The position numbers were made by a program, and so were the translations under genes. This document shows, piece after piece, positions 17,967 through 27,125 of a DNA stretch of 64,000 bases (position 1 is its first letter; each line of letters starts with the position of its first letter). The notes below the pieces were generated by a model. That model saw only the letters and a program-made list of their open reading frames with translations. It had not been told where the DNA came from and made no database searches. Origin of the DNA: Calditrichales bacterium MX18-03 (GTDB lineage Bacteria; Bacillota; Clostridia; Lutisporales; Lutisporaceae). The stretch lies in the NCBI GenBank assembly GCA_021083345.1, contig JAJGRE010000002.1:124001-188000 (forward strand), in the 5' to 3' direction.

Positions 17967-20363
17967 CTATTCTTCACTCTCCAGCTCATCCAGGAGCTTT
18001 GCAAACTTCTCAACCTTTTTCTGTACCTTGTGGAATACCGTTTCCCCAGGGTATCTGCCGTCCTGGTCTCTGACACCTGCCGGTACGTCGGTCAGAATCT
18101 CGATGCCTTCCTCAATGGTTCTGACGGGATAAATGTGGAACTTTCCTGCTTTGACTGCATCGATGACTTCGTCGTTAAGCATCAGGTTAACCACGTTCTG
18201 ATGAGGGATCATAACACCCTCATCACCCTTCAGCCCCCTGACCTTGCAGGTTTGGTAGAAGCCCTCGATCTTTTCGTTGACACCGCCGATGGGCTGTATT
18301 TCACCCTTCTGGTTGACGGATCCGGTCACGGCAATATACTGCTTGATGGGAACCTCCGCCAGGCTGGAAAGCAATGCATACAGCTCGGTGCTGGAAGCAC
18401 TGTCTCCCTCTACGCCGTCATACAGCTGCTCGAAGCAGATGCTGGCTGCTATGGATAAGGGGATCTCCTGGGCAAAACGCTCTCCCAGATAGCCCGTCAG
18501 AATCAGAACGCCCTTGTCATGGATGCTGCCGCTCATTTCGACTTCCCGCTCGATATTGACAATCCCTTTTTCTCCTGCAAAGGTCACTGCTGTGATCCTC
18601 GAGGGCTTGCCGAAGGAATAGTCGCCGAAATCCAGCACCGATAACCCGTTGACCTGCCCTACCACCCTTTCTTCGGTGGAGATCAGCACAATACCGGTAT
18701 CGATGTACTCCTGCATTTTTTCCTCAATCCGGTTGGACCGGTAAATTTTCTGGGAGATGGCCTTCTTGACGCTGTCTCTTGTGACGAGCCCCGCTCCGTC
18801 TATCCTGGCCCAGGCATCGGCTTCATAAAGGATCTCTACGATATCGTTAAACCGGGTAGACAGCTTCTGCTTGTGCTCCGCCAGCCTCCGGCTGTATTCA
18901 ATCACACAGGCTACTGCTGAACGGTCAAAATGCAGCAGCTCTTTTTTCTCGCAGTGCGAGCTGATGAACTGGGCATACTTCAGGCAATTCTCCGCATCGG
19001 AATACATATCGATATCAAAATCCGCCTTGATTTTGAAAAGCTTTCTGAAATCCTCATCATAGCTGTACAAGGCCTGATAGATCTGAGCGCTGCCGATGAT
19101 GATCACTTTTACGTTCAAAGGTATGGGCTCAGGCTTCATGCCGCCGGATACGATACCGGCCATGGCGTATATGTTCTCAATGGCGATGCTGCCGGTCTTC
19201 AAGGCACGCTTCAGGCCTTCCCAGGTCTCGGGGCTTCTCAGGATATCCGACATATTGATGATGATGTACCCGCCGTTGGCCAGGTGGAGTGAGCCGGGCT
19301 TAATCTTTGAAAAATCGGTGGTGACCACGCCCATGTTGCTTTCATACTCGATCTTGCCCAGCAGGTTGTGGTATTTGGGATTGGACTCGAACACCACCGG
19401 CGCCCCCTTGGTATCCCGATGGTCTACCAACAGGTTTACCTGATATTTCAGGGTGAAATCCTTCACCCGTATCTTCTCAACCAAGTCCAGCTCTTCCTGC
19501 TCGCCCTTGTCTGTGTTCCTGAAGTCCTCAATATTCTGTATGATCTCCCGTTGTACCGACTGCAGGTAGTCCAGGACATTCTTATGCTGCCCGTATTTCT
19601 CCTTCAGCTCCATCACAGGCTGTTCCACCGCAACCAGTGCGATTTTTGTTTCCAGATGCTCGATTTTGTCCCTTACGGCTTTTTCCAGTTCCCGGATGTG
19701 CTTCATGGTTTCCATCAGCTTGTTCTGTACGTTGAAGGAAGCTTCCTCCAGGCGTCTGCGGTCCTCAGGACTCATGTTGATATAATCCTTCTCCTCCATC
19801 GGTTTTCCGTCAAGCAAGGGTACCGTCGCCAGCCCCTGCTCACTCTTTCGGACCACAAAGCCATGGACTTTTGCATACTCATTGAAGCCCTCCATAAACT
19901 GGGAGCTCTTTTCCTGATATTCCTGAACGATCTGGCTTTTCTGCTTTTCGTAGGCCTCCCCGTCAAAGGCTTTGGGTATCTTTATCTTCAGACTCTTGAC
20001 CAGCTTTTTCATATCCCTTTGCAGCTTAAAGCCCATGCCCGCCGGCAGGTTGATGCAGATGGGTTTGTCAGGATCCTTAAAATTATAGACATAACACCAG
20101 TCTTCAGGTACTTTTTCATTGATGGCAGTCCTGCTGACGATGGCTCTGGTATAGCTGCTCCTGCCCGTACCTGTAAGGCCTGAAACGAAGATGTTATAGC
20201 CGGACCGCTTGATGGCAAGACCGAATGCCATGGCGGAAGCGGCCCTTCCCTGGCCGATGATCCCATCCAAAGGCTTCAGCTCTTCTGTTGTCTCAAAGCC
20301 GAAAGCCAAACAATCACAACGGTTGCTCAATTCTTCCGGTGTTAATTCTCTATAGCTGCTCAT
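17967..20363 (-). CDS. Lon-like ATP-dependent protease (AAA_32 type)
   Basis: A 798-residue Lon-family protease. The P-loop is GLTGTGRS at residues 62-69, with Arg in place of the usual Lys, which is common in this branch. A long coiled-coil region (about 150-300) follows. The C-terminal S16 domain shows the nucleophile region EGDSAS and the lysine region GGVNEKIEGF. It likely degrades misfolded or specific regulatory proteins in the cytoplasm. The start at 20363 (MSSYREL) is set by an AGGAG site; the 23 codons upstream are not plausible protein. The gene is monocistronic. Confidence 0.9.
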   Translation of the reverse strand: MSSYRELTPEELSNRCDCLAFGFETTEELKPLDGIIGQGRAASAMAFGLAIKRSGYNIFVSGLTGTGRSSYTRAIVSRTAINEKVPEDWCYVYNFKDPDKPICINLPAGMGFKLQRDMKKLVKSLKIKIPKAFDGEAYEKQKSQIVQEYQEKSSQFMEGFNEYAKVHGFVVRKSEQGLATVPLLDGKPMEEKDYINMSPEDRRRLEEASFNVQNKLMETMKHIRELEKAVRDKIEHLETKIALVAVEQPVMELKEKYGQHKNVLDYLQSVQREIIQNIEDFRNTDKGEQEELDLVEKIRVKDFTLKYQVNLLVDHRDTKGAPVVFESNPKYHNLLGKIEYESNMGVVTTDFSKIKPGSLHLANGGYIIINMSDILRSPETWEGLKRALKTGSIAIENIYAMAGIVSGGMKPEPIPLNVKVIIIGSAQIYQALYSYDEDFRKLFKIKADFDIDMYSDAENCLKYAQFISSHCEKKELLHFDRSAVACVIEYSRRLAEHKQKLSTRFNDIVEILYEADAWARIDGAGLVTRDSVKKAISQKIYRSNRIEEKMQEYIDTGIVLISTEERVVGQVNGLSVLDFGDYSFGKPSRITAVTFAGEKGIVNIEREVEMSGSIHDKGVLILTGYLGERFAQEIPLSIAASICFEQLYDGVEGDSASSTELYALLSSLAEVPIKQYIAVTGSVNQKGEIQPIGGVNEKIEGFYQTCKVRGLKGDEGVMIPHQNVVNLMLNDEVIDAVKAGKFHIYPVRTIEEGIEILTDVPAGVRDQDGRYPGETVFHKVQKKVEKFAKLLDELESEE

Positions 20364-20491
20364 AGACCGTTCTCCTCTCAAAAAAATGCATGATAAAACA
20401 TACAATTTGTCGCATTTTACTAACGTTGCCACATTTTCTTAAATTTTACCATACCGACTTCAAATATACTATGTGAATATCCCATGAATTG

Positions 20492-21223
20492 CTATTTTGT
20501 TTTGGCGTCGTAGAAAGAAAGCAGGATAAATTTTGGAAGCCGCATCATCCTGCCGATGCGCCGCGGTTCCTTTATCAACCGGTAGAACCACTCCAGCCCT
20601 GCCTTCTGATAGAATTCCGGCGCCCGTTTGACCCTCCCGGCCAAAACATCGAAACTGCCGCCCACACCCATGGCGATCTTTACACACAGGGTATCCCGGT
20701 GCCTGAAGATGAACTTCTCCTGTTTGGGTGCGCCCAGGGCCGCCAACAAGATATCCGCACCGCTCCTGTTGATTTCTTCAACAATGCCGGCCTCATCCCC
20801 GGCATCAAAATAACCGTTGCGGGTGCCCGCCACCACCAGCCCCGGAAACCGCAGCTTGAGCTTTTCGGCTGCTTCCTCCGCGATGCCCTCCTTGCCGCCC
20901 AGCATAAAAATCCTGCAGCCAAGCCCGTCGCCGACTTCAAACAGCCTGTTCATCAGATCAAAGCCCGCCACCCGCTCCTGCAGCGGCATTCCATAAAACC
21001 TCGAAGCGATGACTACCCCGATGCCGTCCGGCACCACCAACTGCCCCTTATTCAGGATTTCTTCCAGTTCGGGGTCCTTTACCGCCTCTATCAAAATTTC
21101 GCTGTTGGGCGTAAAAACCATGCTGCAGCGCTCTTCCTGCAGGTATTCCCTGAGTCTGTCCACTGCTTCCGCCATTGTGACCCGGTCAATCCCCACACCC
21201 ACTATTTCAACTTTTCCGTTCAT
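20492..21223 (-). CDS. WecG/TagA/CpsF glycosyltransferase (ManNAc transferase type)
   Basis: A 243-residue GT26 family enzyme that transfers N-acetylmannosamine to undecaprenyl-diphospho-GlcNAc, an early step of wall polymer synthesis. Typical segments are VVFTPNSEIL-like TPNSEILIEA, VVPDGIGVV and the C-terminal ALGAPKQEKFI. The start at 21223 is supported by GGAAGGGTG. It faces away from murA. Together with csaB downstream of murA, it indicates a secondary cell wall polymer of the ManNAc-containing, pyruvylated type. Confidence 0.9.
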   Translation of the reverse strand: MNGKVEIVGVGIDRVTMAEAVDRLREYLQEERCSMVFTPNSEILIEAVKDPELEEILNKGQLVVPDGIGVVIASRFYGMPLQERVAGFDLMNRLFEVGDGLGCRIFMLGGKEGIAEEAAEKLKLRFPGLVVAGTRNGYFDAGDEAGIVEEINRSGADILLAALGAPKQEKFIFRHRDTLCVKIAMGVGGSFDVLAGRVKRAPEFYQKAGLEWFYRLIKEPRRIGRMMRLPKFILLSFYDAKTK

Positions 21224-21316
21224 TGTTTCACCCTTCCTGTTATTGCTTCCGGCGCTACAACGCCTATCCAATGCGTCTCTATGCTATTATAACATATCGA
21301 TGCCCTGTTGGCAGTG

Positions 21317-21526
21317 CTAGTACTCTGTTAACCCTAATTCTATATATTATCGCCGGTTAAATTTCCGTAGTACTGCGTTGGTACAAAAAATGCCAACAGA
21401 GTTGGATTTTTTTGTGATCACTCGCAATACATAGAGTATTACTCACTCCTCCGCCTTGGTTTGCGGGTATCCTACGAAAATTTTCCTCGCCGAGTAATAC
21501 ATGGTTTAGAGTTAACAGAGTACTAG
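21317..21526. mobile_element. MITE-like palindromic element flanked by TA
   Basis: The ends CTAGTACTCTGTTAAC (21317-21332) and its exact complement (21511-21526) form 16-bp terminal inverted repeats, extended with one mismatch. The interior also pairs imperfectly (for example CCGTAG against CTACGA). If the terminal TA is counted as target duplication, the layout matches non-autonomous IS630/mariner-type elements. No transposase reading frame is inside. Confidence 0.75.
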
Positions 21527-21581
21527 AACCCCTGCAAGACAATTTTGACTTCAATATATTATCAAATCTGCAAATCAATGA

Positions 21582-21658
21582 TATAATGTAATAATGTAAA
21601 GGGACACGCCTTGCTGGAGTTCAGGGTATTGCTTTTATGTTAAGGAATGTCCCTTTTT
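21582..21658 (+). promoter_or_regulatory. Extended -10 promoter and hairpin in the murA leader
   Basis: TGATATAAT, an extended -10, ends at 21587. Just after the expected transcript start, AAAGGGACA (21598-21606) pairs with TGTCCCTTT (21648-21656), followed by T residues. An inner CCTT/AAGG pairing leaves a large loop. This looks like an intrinsic terminator or attenuator in the 5' leader of murA. Confidence 0.55.
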
Positions 21659-21758
21659 GAATGGTGTAACTTAAATGCTTGAATAGCAGATAAAGCTGGA
21701 AAAGAATCGAAGAATCGTATAAATGAATTAAAACTGTAAAGATAAGGGGTCGAAAAAA

Positions 21759-23018
21759 TTGGAAAAAATCTTGATAGAAGGCTCAAACAAGCTGCAAGGC
21801 GAGGTCACCATCAGCGGCGCTAAAAACTCTGCTCTGGCCATACTGCCTGCAACCATCCTGGCAGGTTCTGCATGCACCCTCAAGAACCTGCCCGCCATCA
21901 AAGACGGCGTTTATCTCAGGGACATGCTGATCCAAATGGGGGCCAAGATCCACATTTCCGGCACGGACCGGATCGAAATCGACAGTACAGGCATTCACAC
22001 GCATAAAATCGATATTGAAATCGCCCAAAAGATGCGGGCCTCCTACTATTTCCTGGGTGCGCTTTTGGGCCGGTTCAAAAAGGCGGAGGTACCCTTTCCG
22101 GGAGGCTGTGAAATCGGCGTAAGGCCCATCGACCTCCATCTCAAAGGTCTGGAAGCATTGGGTGCAAAGATAAAGATTTCCCACGGCATCATCAAGGCAA
22201 AAGCGGATGAACTGATTGGCGCACCCATTTACCTGGATGTCGTCAGTGTCGGCGCAACAATCAATATCATGCTGGCCGCCTGTATGGCCAAAGGCATCAC
22301 GGTCATCGAAAATGCGGCCAAGGAGCCCTATATCGTTGACACCGCCAACTTCCTAAATGCTTTGGGCGCCAATATCAAAGGCGCCGGAACCGACGTCATC
22401 AAGATCAAGGGCGTCGAAGCCCTTGGCGGCTGTGAGCACAGCATTATTCCGGACCAGATGGAAGCCGGCACCTATATGGTGGCCGCTGCTGCCACGAAAG
22501 GCGATATCCTGATCAAGAATATCATCCCTACCCATTTGGAATCGGTTTCGGCCAAGCTCCGCGAGATGGGTGTGGAGGTAACCGAATACGAAGATTCCCT
22601 CCGTGTGAGATCTGTGGGGAAAGCAAAGGCCGTCAACATCAAGACCATGCCCTATCCCGGCTTCCCTACCGACATGCAGCAGCCCATGAGCGTCCTTCTG
22701 GCAGTTTCTGAGGGGACCGGCATCGTGACCGAGAGCATCTTCGAATCCCGCTTCAAGTACCTGGACGAGCTGAAGCGGATGGGGGCTAACATAAAGGTGG
22801 AAGGCAGGGTTGCCATCATCGAGGGCGTCCACAAGCTTACAGGCGCCTCGGTATACGCCACCGATCTGCGGGCCGGTGCGGCCATGGTGGTTGCAGGGCT
22901 CGCAGCAGAAGGAAAAACCCTGATCAGTAATGTCAATTACATTGACCGGGGCTATGAGCGTCTGGAAGAAAAACTGATCAATCTGGGAGCAAAGGTGAGA
23001 CGGCTGGAGGAGGAATAG
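21759..23018 (+). CDS. murA: UDP-N-acetylglucosamine 1-carboxyvinyltransferase
   Basis: A 419-residue enzyme that adds enolpyruvate to UDP-GlcNAc, the first committed step of peptidoglycan synthesis. The Lys-Asn pair of the active site is in SGAKNSAL (Lys22, Asn23). The catalytic cysteine, the fosfomycin target, is Cys117 in PGGCEIGVRP. Length is normal. The start is TTG at 21759 after AAGGGG. Clostridia often carry two MurA copies; this one heads a run with wall-polymer genes. Confidence 0.95.
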   Translation: MEKILIEGSNKLQGEVTISGAKNSALAILPATILAGSACTLKNLPAIKDGVYLRDMLIQMGAKIHISGTDRIEIDSTGIHTHKIDIEIAQKMRASYYFLGALLGRFKKAEVPFPGGCEIGVRPIDLHLKGLEALGAKIKISHGIIKAKADELIGAPIYLDVVSVGATINIMLAACMAKGITVIENAAKEPYIVDTANFLNALGANIKGAGTDVIKIKGVEALGGCEHSIIPDQMEAGTYMVAAAATKGDILIKNIIPTHLESVSAKLREMGVEVTEYEDSLRVRSVGKAKAVNIKTMPYPGFPTDMQQPMSVLLAVSEGTGIVTESIFESRFKYLDELKRMGANIKVEGRVAIIEGVHKLTGASVYATDLRAGAAMVVAGLAAEGKTLISNVNYIDRGYERLEEKLINLGAKVRRLEEE

Positions 23019-23061
23019 AACGCGTTCAGATTATACGGATATTTAACGGGGGGAAATAAAT

Positions 23062-24756
23062 ATGATTAAATCGAAGCAGTATCTGACACTGATGATTTTG
23101 GTTATATTCGCTATATCTTCAATAGCAACCGCCTATGCTGCACCTGCAGTGCCGGCCAGCACGCAGAAGATACCCAATCCGTTTTGGAAATTGGCTCCGC
23201 TATACGAAAAAGCGATAATGGATAACAACCTTAATGATATCATTGCTTACGGCAATCAAATCATCGAACTCTTCAACGGGATGGAGCAGACAAGACAAGT
23301 CTTGGAGATTGTCGCACCCCGGCTTGACAGAATTGCCCGGACCTACGAAGCGATGGGAGATTATTACAAAGCCGTGGACTACTTCAACCGCTACCTTCCC
23401 TTGGCTGAAAAGCTGGGCTGGAAGGACGGCGTCACCTATGCCGCCTCAAAAGTAAAGGCTTTGACCTTTGACATCGAGCTGTATGCAAAGGTCTCCGGCA
23501 CACAGGGCAGCATCACTTTCAACGAAAAGTACGAGCCTGCAGCCGGTATCTACTTCGGCTCAGGTTATGATGTCGACCCCCGTATCGGCACCTTTAAGTG
23601 GGAAAGCATCAAGAAATACTTCCCCAAGAAAGATAGTGCCTATCTTCTCTACCTGCATTGGGAGGAAGACATCGCATCCTTTGACCGGTATTATCAGGAC
23701 GCCCGAAAAAACAGCATCGGCGTACAACTGGCCTGGAATATCGAAGACAGCCGGATGGACAGCGTATTGAAGAATATCAGGCAATACGAAGCCTATATCC
23801 GAAAAACCGCACGATACCTGTCAGCCCTGGACATTCCGGTTTTTCTGCGTTTTGCATGCGAAATGAACATTAAAGAAAACAGCAAAGACGCAAATGCCTA
23901 CATTGAAGCCTTCCGATACGTTGCAGGGATCATGCGCACAGAAGCATCCAATGTGGCCATGGTATGGTCTCCCAATGATTTTTCCGCAAAGGACCGGACT
24001 TATGAGCAGTATTATCCCGGTGACGACTTTGTGGATTGGATTGGCATCAGCACCTATACCGGCCGCTATTTCCAGGGCAAAAAGGATTGGGGAACCCTTC
24101 AGGACAGCATTGACAGCGTCTTCATGACCGGTGATTACGCAAACCCGCTGGCCAAGATAAAGCCCATCCTGGAGCTTTACGGCAAGAGAAAGCCTGTCAT
24201 GATTTCCGAAACAGGGGTGTCCCATTATACCAAGGCGTTGAAGGAAGACCTGTCGGATTGGGCGTCCATCCAGCTGAAGCGGCTCTATATTTACGGACCC
24301 ATGGTTTATCCGCAGCTCAAAGGCATCTTTTACTTCAATGTCGATGGCGATACACTCACAAAGCATGATAACTATTCGCTCTATGGCAATAATAAGATAG
24401 GTACTTTATACAACCAGCTGGTCAGCGATGAATATTTCCTGTCACAGATAGGGCAGACAGCCGCCTCAAGATTCGAAAAGGTTGTTGATTTCCCTGTCAC
24501 CGGCACCAAAGCAGCCTTTGCCGTTTATACCGTGGTCCCCAAAGTATTGCAGCCCACTGTACAGTATAAGCTGGACGACAAGATCCTGGGCAGCAGCCGA
24601 GACCTTCCTTATGGGATGACGGTGGACTTCGGTGGGCTTACACCGGGAGAACACAAGCTGACCATTGAGGTTTATCACGGAAACAGCCGGATGGGTGTCC
24701 GAAATTATCAGGTCATCATCAACAGCGGTCAAGTGCAGATCAAAAAGGTGATTTAG
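23062..24756 (+). CDS. Secreted GH26-like protein with N-terminal helical repeat
   Basis: A 564-residue protein. A signal peptide (residues 1-26, cleavage after AYA) is followed by a helical, TPR-like region to about residue 125. A glycoside hydrolase family 26-like barrel follows. The acid/base residue would be Glu267 in FACEMN and the nucleophile Glu383 in MISETG. A C-terminal beta-sandwich of about 90 residues ends the protein. GH26 enzymes act on beta-mannans or related polymers; here the natural substrate may be the cell's own wall polymer, since the gene stands between murA and csaB. The start follows a GGGGGG site. Confidence 0.8.
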   Translation: MIKSKQYLTLMILVIFAISSIATAYAAPAVPASTQKIPNPFWKLAPLYEKAIMDNNLNDIIAYGNQIIELFNGMEQTRQVLEIVAPRLDRIARTYEAMGDYYKAVDYFNRYLPLAEKLGWKDGVTYAASKVKALTFDIELYAKVSGTQGSITFNEKYEPAAGIYFGSGYDVDPRIGTFKWESIKKYFPKKDSAYLLYLHWEEDIASFDRYYQDARKNSIGVQLAWNIEDSRMDSVLKNIRQYEAYIRKTARYLSALDIPVFLRFACEMNIKENSKDANAYIEAFRYVAGIMRTEASNVAMVWSPNDFSAKDRTYEQYYPGDDFVDWIGISTYTGRYFQGKKDWGTLQDSIDSVFMTGDYANPLAKIKPILELYGKRKPVMISETGVSHYTKALKEDLSDWASIQLKRLYIYGPMVYPQLKGIFYFNVDGDTLTKHDNYSLYGNNKIGTLYNQLVSDEYFLSQIGQTAASRFEKVVDFPVTGTKAAFAVYTVVPKVLQPTVQYKLDDKILGSSRDLPYGMTVDFGGLTPGEHKLTIEVYHGNSRMGVRNYQVIINSGQVQIKKVI

Positions 24757-24807
24757 AGTTTGTCATCCTATGTTTAACGTTTGAATTTTTATACCCGGAG
24801 GCTTGTT

Positions 24808-25953
24808 ATGAAAGAATACCGGTTTTTGCTTACAACCATGCGGCTGGACATTGGCGGTGCCGAGACCCACATTGTGGAGCTGGCCAAAGGCCTGCACCGT
24901 GAAGGCCATCATGTTGCCGTCGCATCCAAGGGAGGCGTTTTTGAAGAAGAACTGAAGGCTTCGGGCATCCCTCACTATCCGGTGCCGCTGGATAACAAGA
25001 AGCCCCATAATGTCTTCAGGGCTTACCGCACCCTGAAAAACATCATCAAAACGGAAAAAATCGACCTGGTGCACGCTCATGCCCGGATACCGGGCTTTAT
25101 CTGCGGCATGCTGCATAAAAAAATGGGATTCCCTTTTGTTACCACTGCCCATGGTACTTGGAGCACCCGCTACGGGCTCAGGTATATCACCAATTGGGGA
25201 CAGAAAACCGTTGCTGTCAGTGAAGATGTAAAGAAATACCTGCTGCAGAACTACAAAATCAACGAAGCGGACATCAAGGTAACCATCAACGGAATCGATA
25301 CCGACAAATTTTCTCCCGATATCGACTGTACCGGTCTGAAAAAAGAATTCGGACTGGCGGATCATCATAAGAAAGTGGTTTACATCAGCCGTTTGGATCA
25401 GGACCGGAGCTTTATCATCAGCCGCCTTCTGGAGGCCGTTCCTGCCTTGTCGGAGTCAATTCCCAACCTTCGGGTTCTGATTGTGGGCAGCGGAAGCCTT
25501 CTGGCGCAAGTCCGGGAAAAGGCAGCTGAAATAAACAAGGCTGCAGGCCGTGAAGTGCTGACCATAGCAGGTTCCCGTACGGATATCAACCGGTTCACTG
25601 CCCTGGCCGATTTGTTCATCGGCTTTGGCCGCTCCTCGCTGGAGGCCCTGGCAGCCGGCCGGCCCCTTATCCTGGCAGGTAACGAGGGCTATATCGGTAT
25701 TCTGGACGATAGCCGCCTTCAGGCAGCTGTTCATTCCAATTTCTCCGGCCGCGGACAAAGCAAGGCAAGCAGCGGCATACTGGCTGACGATATCAAGCGG
25801 GTGCTCACAGACATGTCTGATGAGGAGAAAGCAAGGCTGGGCAGCTTCGGAAGAAGCCTCATCGAAAATAATTATTCCGTCAGGCGCATGGTACGAGACA
25901 ACCTGGATGTTTACCTGTCCTTGCTGGAAAACGGGCATCACAACTCACGATGA
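24808..25953 (+). CDS. Glycosyltransferase family 4
   Basis: A 381-residue GT4, GT-B fold transferase. The N-terminal segment RLDIGGAETHIVELAKGL is the typical acceptor-domain start. HAHARIPG and TAHGTWS follow, and the donor domain contains VVYISRLDQDRS and FGRSSLEALAAGRP. The conserved E-x7-E region is altered to SSLEALAAG. It is likely part of wall or spore polysaccharide synthesis. The start at 24808 follows CGGAGG. csaB begins 14 bases after the stop. Confidence 0.88.
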   Translation: MKEYRFLLTTMRLDIGGAETHIVELAKGLHREGHHVAVASKGGVFEEELKASGIPHYPVPLDNKKPHNVFRAYRTLKNIIKTEKIDLVHAHARIPGFICGMLHKKMGFPFVTTAHGTWSTRYGLRYITNWGQKTVAVSEDVKKYLLQNYKINEADIKVTINGIDTDKFSPDIDCTGLKKEFGLADHHKKVVYISRLDQDRSFIISRLLEAVPALSESIPNLRVLIVGSGSLLAQVREKAAEINKAAGREVLTIAGSRTDINRFTALADLFIGFGRSSLEALAAGRPLILAGNEGYIGILDDSRLQAAVHSNFSGRGQSKASSGILADDIKRVLTDMSDEEKARLGSFGRSLIENNYSVRRMVRDNLDVYLSLLENGHHNSR

Positions 25954-25966
25954 AGGGGACGAACTT

Positions 25967-27061
25967 ATGTATGATATAATCATTTCCGGCTATTACGGAT
26001 TTGATAACAGCGGGGATGATGCCATCCTCATGGCCATCATCGACAACTTAAGAAGCCTCCGGCAGGATTTGCGCATCGTCATTCTGTCCAAAAACCCGGA
26101 GAAAACCAGGTCGGCCTATGGTGTGGATGCAGTAGACCGCTTCAATCTGTTTGAAGTACTTCGCGTCATGAAGAATGCAAAGCTCTTTATCAACGGTGGC
26201 GGCACACTGATCACGGATATAACCAGCACACGCTCACTGATGTACTATCTTGCTACCATTCACCTGGCCAGGAAGAAGGGACTCAAAGTGATGCTTTATG
26301 CCAACGGCATCGGGCCAGTGCGGGGCAAGCTCAACCGAATGCTGACATCCCGGGTGATCAACCAGGTGGATGTCATAACCCTGCGGGAGGAAGCCTCAAG
26401 GAAAGAGCTTGACAGCCTGGACATAACCCGTCCGGAAATTGCGGTGACGGCGGATCCCGCACTGTGGCTGCAGCCTTCCCCTCCTGAAGAGATTCGATCG
26501 TTATGGGAACAGGAAAGCATCACCTCAGAGCTGCCGATGGTAGGTTTTTGCATCCGCAAGTGGGAGGGCTATGACAAATACAGCAACACCATTGCGGGTT
26601 TGGCAGACTATATGGTGCGGACCTTCGGGGTAAAGCCTGTATTTATACCGATGCATTTTCCCGGTGACTTGGATGTGGCTTTGGATATTGCCTCCAAAAT
26701 GACTGAAAAAGCCGCTGTCATGAAAAACAGGTACAGCGTGGCACAGACCCTGGGGATGATCAATCAGATGGAAATGGTACTGGGCATGAGGCTTCATGCT
26801 TTGATTTATGCCGTCAGCTTGCAGGTTCCCGTCATCGGGCTCATCTATGATCCCAAGGTGGAAGGCTTTTTGCAATACGTCAACCAGCCTTCTGCAGGGC
26901 ATGTCAAGGTGCTTGAGCTGGAGACCGTAAAAAAGCTGTCTGCCGAGATCTGGGAAAAGCGCAGCCAGATAAAAGCGCAGCTGGCTTTGCAAAATGTTCA
27001 ATTGAAAGAAAAAGCATATCATAACGCCCGAATAGCTATACGGCTGCTGGATAATCAATAG
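25967..27061 (+). CDS. csaB: Polysaccharide pyruvyl transferase CsaB
   Basis: A 364-residue enzyme that adds ketal pyruvate to the secondary cell wall polymer, creating the ligand for SLH-domain proteins. Recognised by GYYGFDNSGDDAIL at the N-terminus, NGGGTLITD, ANGIGPV, and the C-terminal GMRLHALIYA and PVIGLIYDPK. Length matches the family. The ATG at 25967 has AAGGGG upstream. It closes the murA-GH26-GT4-csaB run and implies that this organism displays SLH-anchored surface proteins. Confidence 0.93.
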   Translation: MYDIIISGYYGFDNSGDDAILMAIIDNLRSLRQDLRIVILSKNPEKTRSAYGVDAVDRFNLFEVLRVMKNAKLFINGGGTLITDITSTRSLMYYLATIHLARKKGLKVMLYANGIGPVRGKLNRMLTSRVINQVDVITLREEASRKELDSLDITRPEIAVTADPALWLQPSPPEEIRSLWEQESITSELPMVGFCIRKWEGYDKYSNTIAGLADYMVRTFGVKPVFIPMHFPGDLDVALDIASKMTEKAAVMKNRYSVAQTLGMINQMEMVLGMRLHALIYAVSLQVPVIGLIYDPKVEGFLQYVNQPSAGHVKVLELETVKKLSAEIWEKRSQIKAQLALQNVQLKEKAYHNARIAIRLLDNQ

Positions 27062-27081
27062 TACGTCTTCTGTAAAGAAAC

Positions 27082-27118
27082 AAGCGCCTTCCACCACTGT
27101 CGGTGAAAGGCGCTTTTA
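27082..27118. terminator. Terminator after csaB
   Basis: AAGCGCCTT and AAGGCGCTT with inner CACC/GGTG pairs, followed by TTATA. It is shared with the convergent chemoreceptor gene. Confidence 0.9.
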
Positions 27119-27125
27119 TATTCGT

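Noticed and set aside
19368-20183. 271-codon plus-strand frame opposite the Lon-like gene
   Set aside because: Shadow; low-complexity Leu/Gln-rich translation typical of antisense frames.
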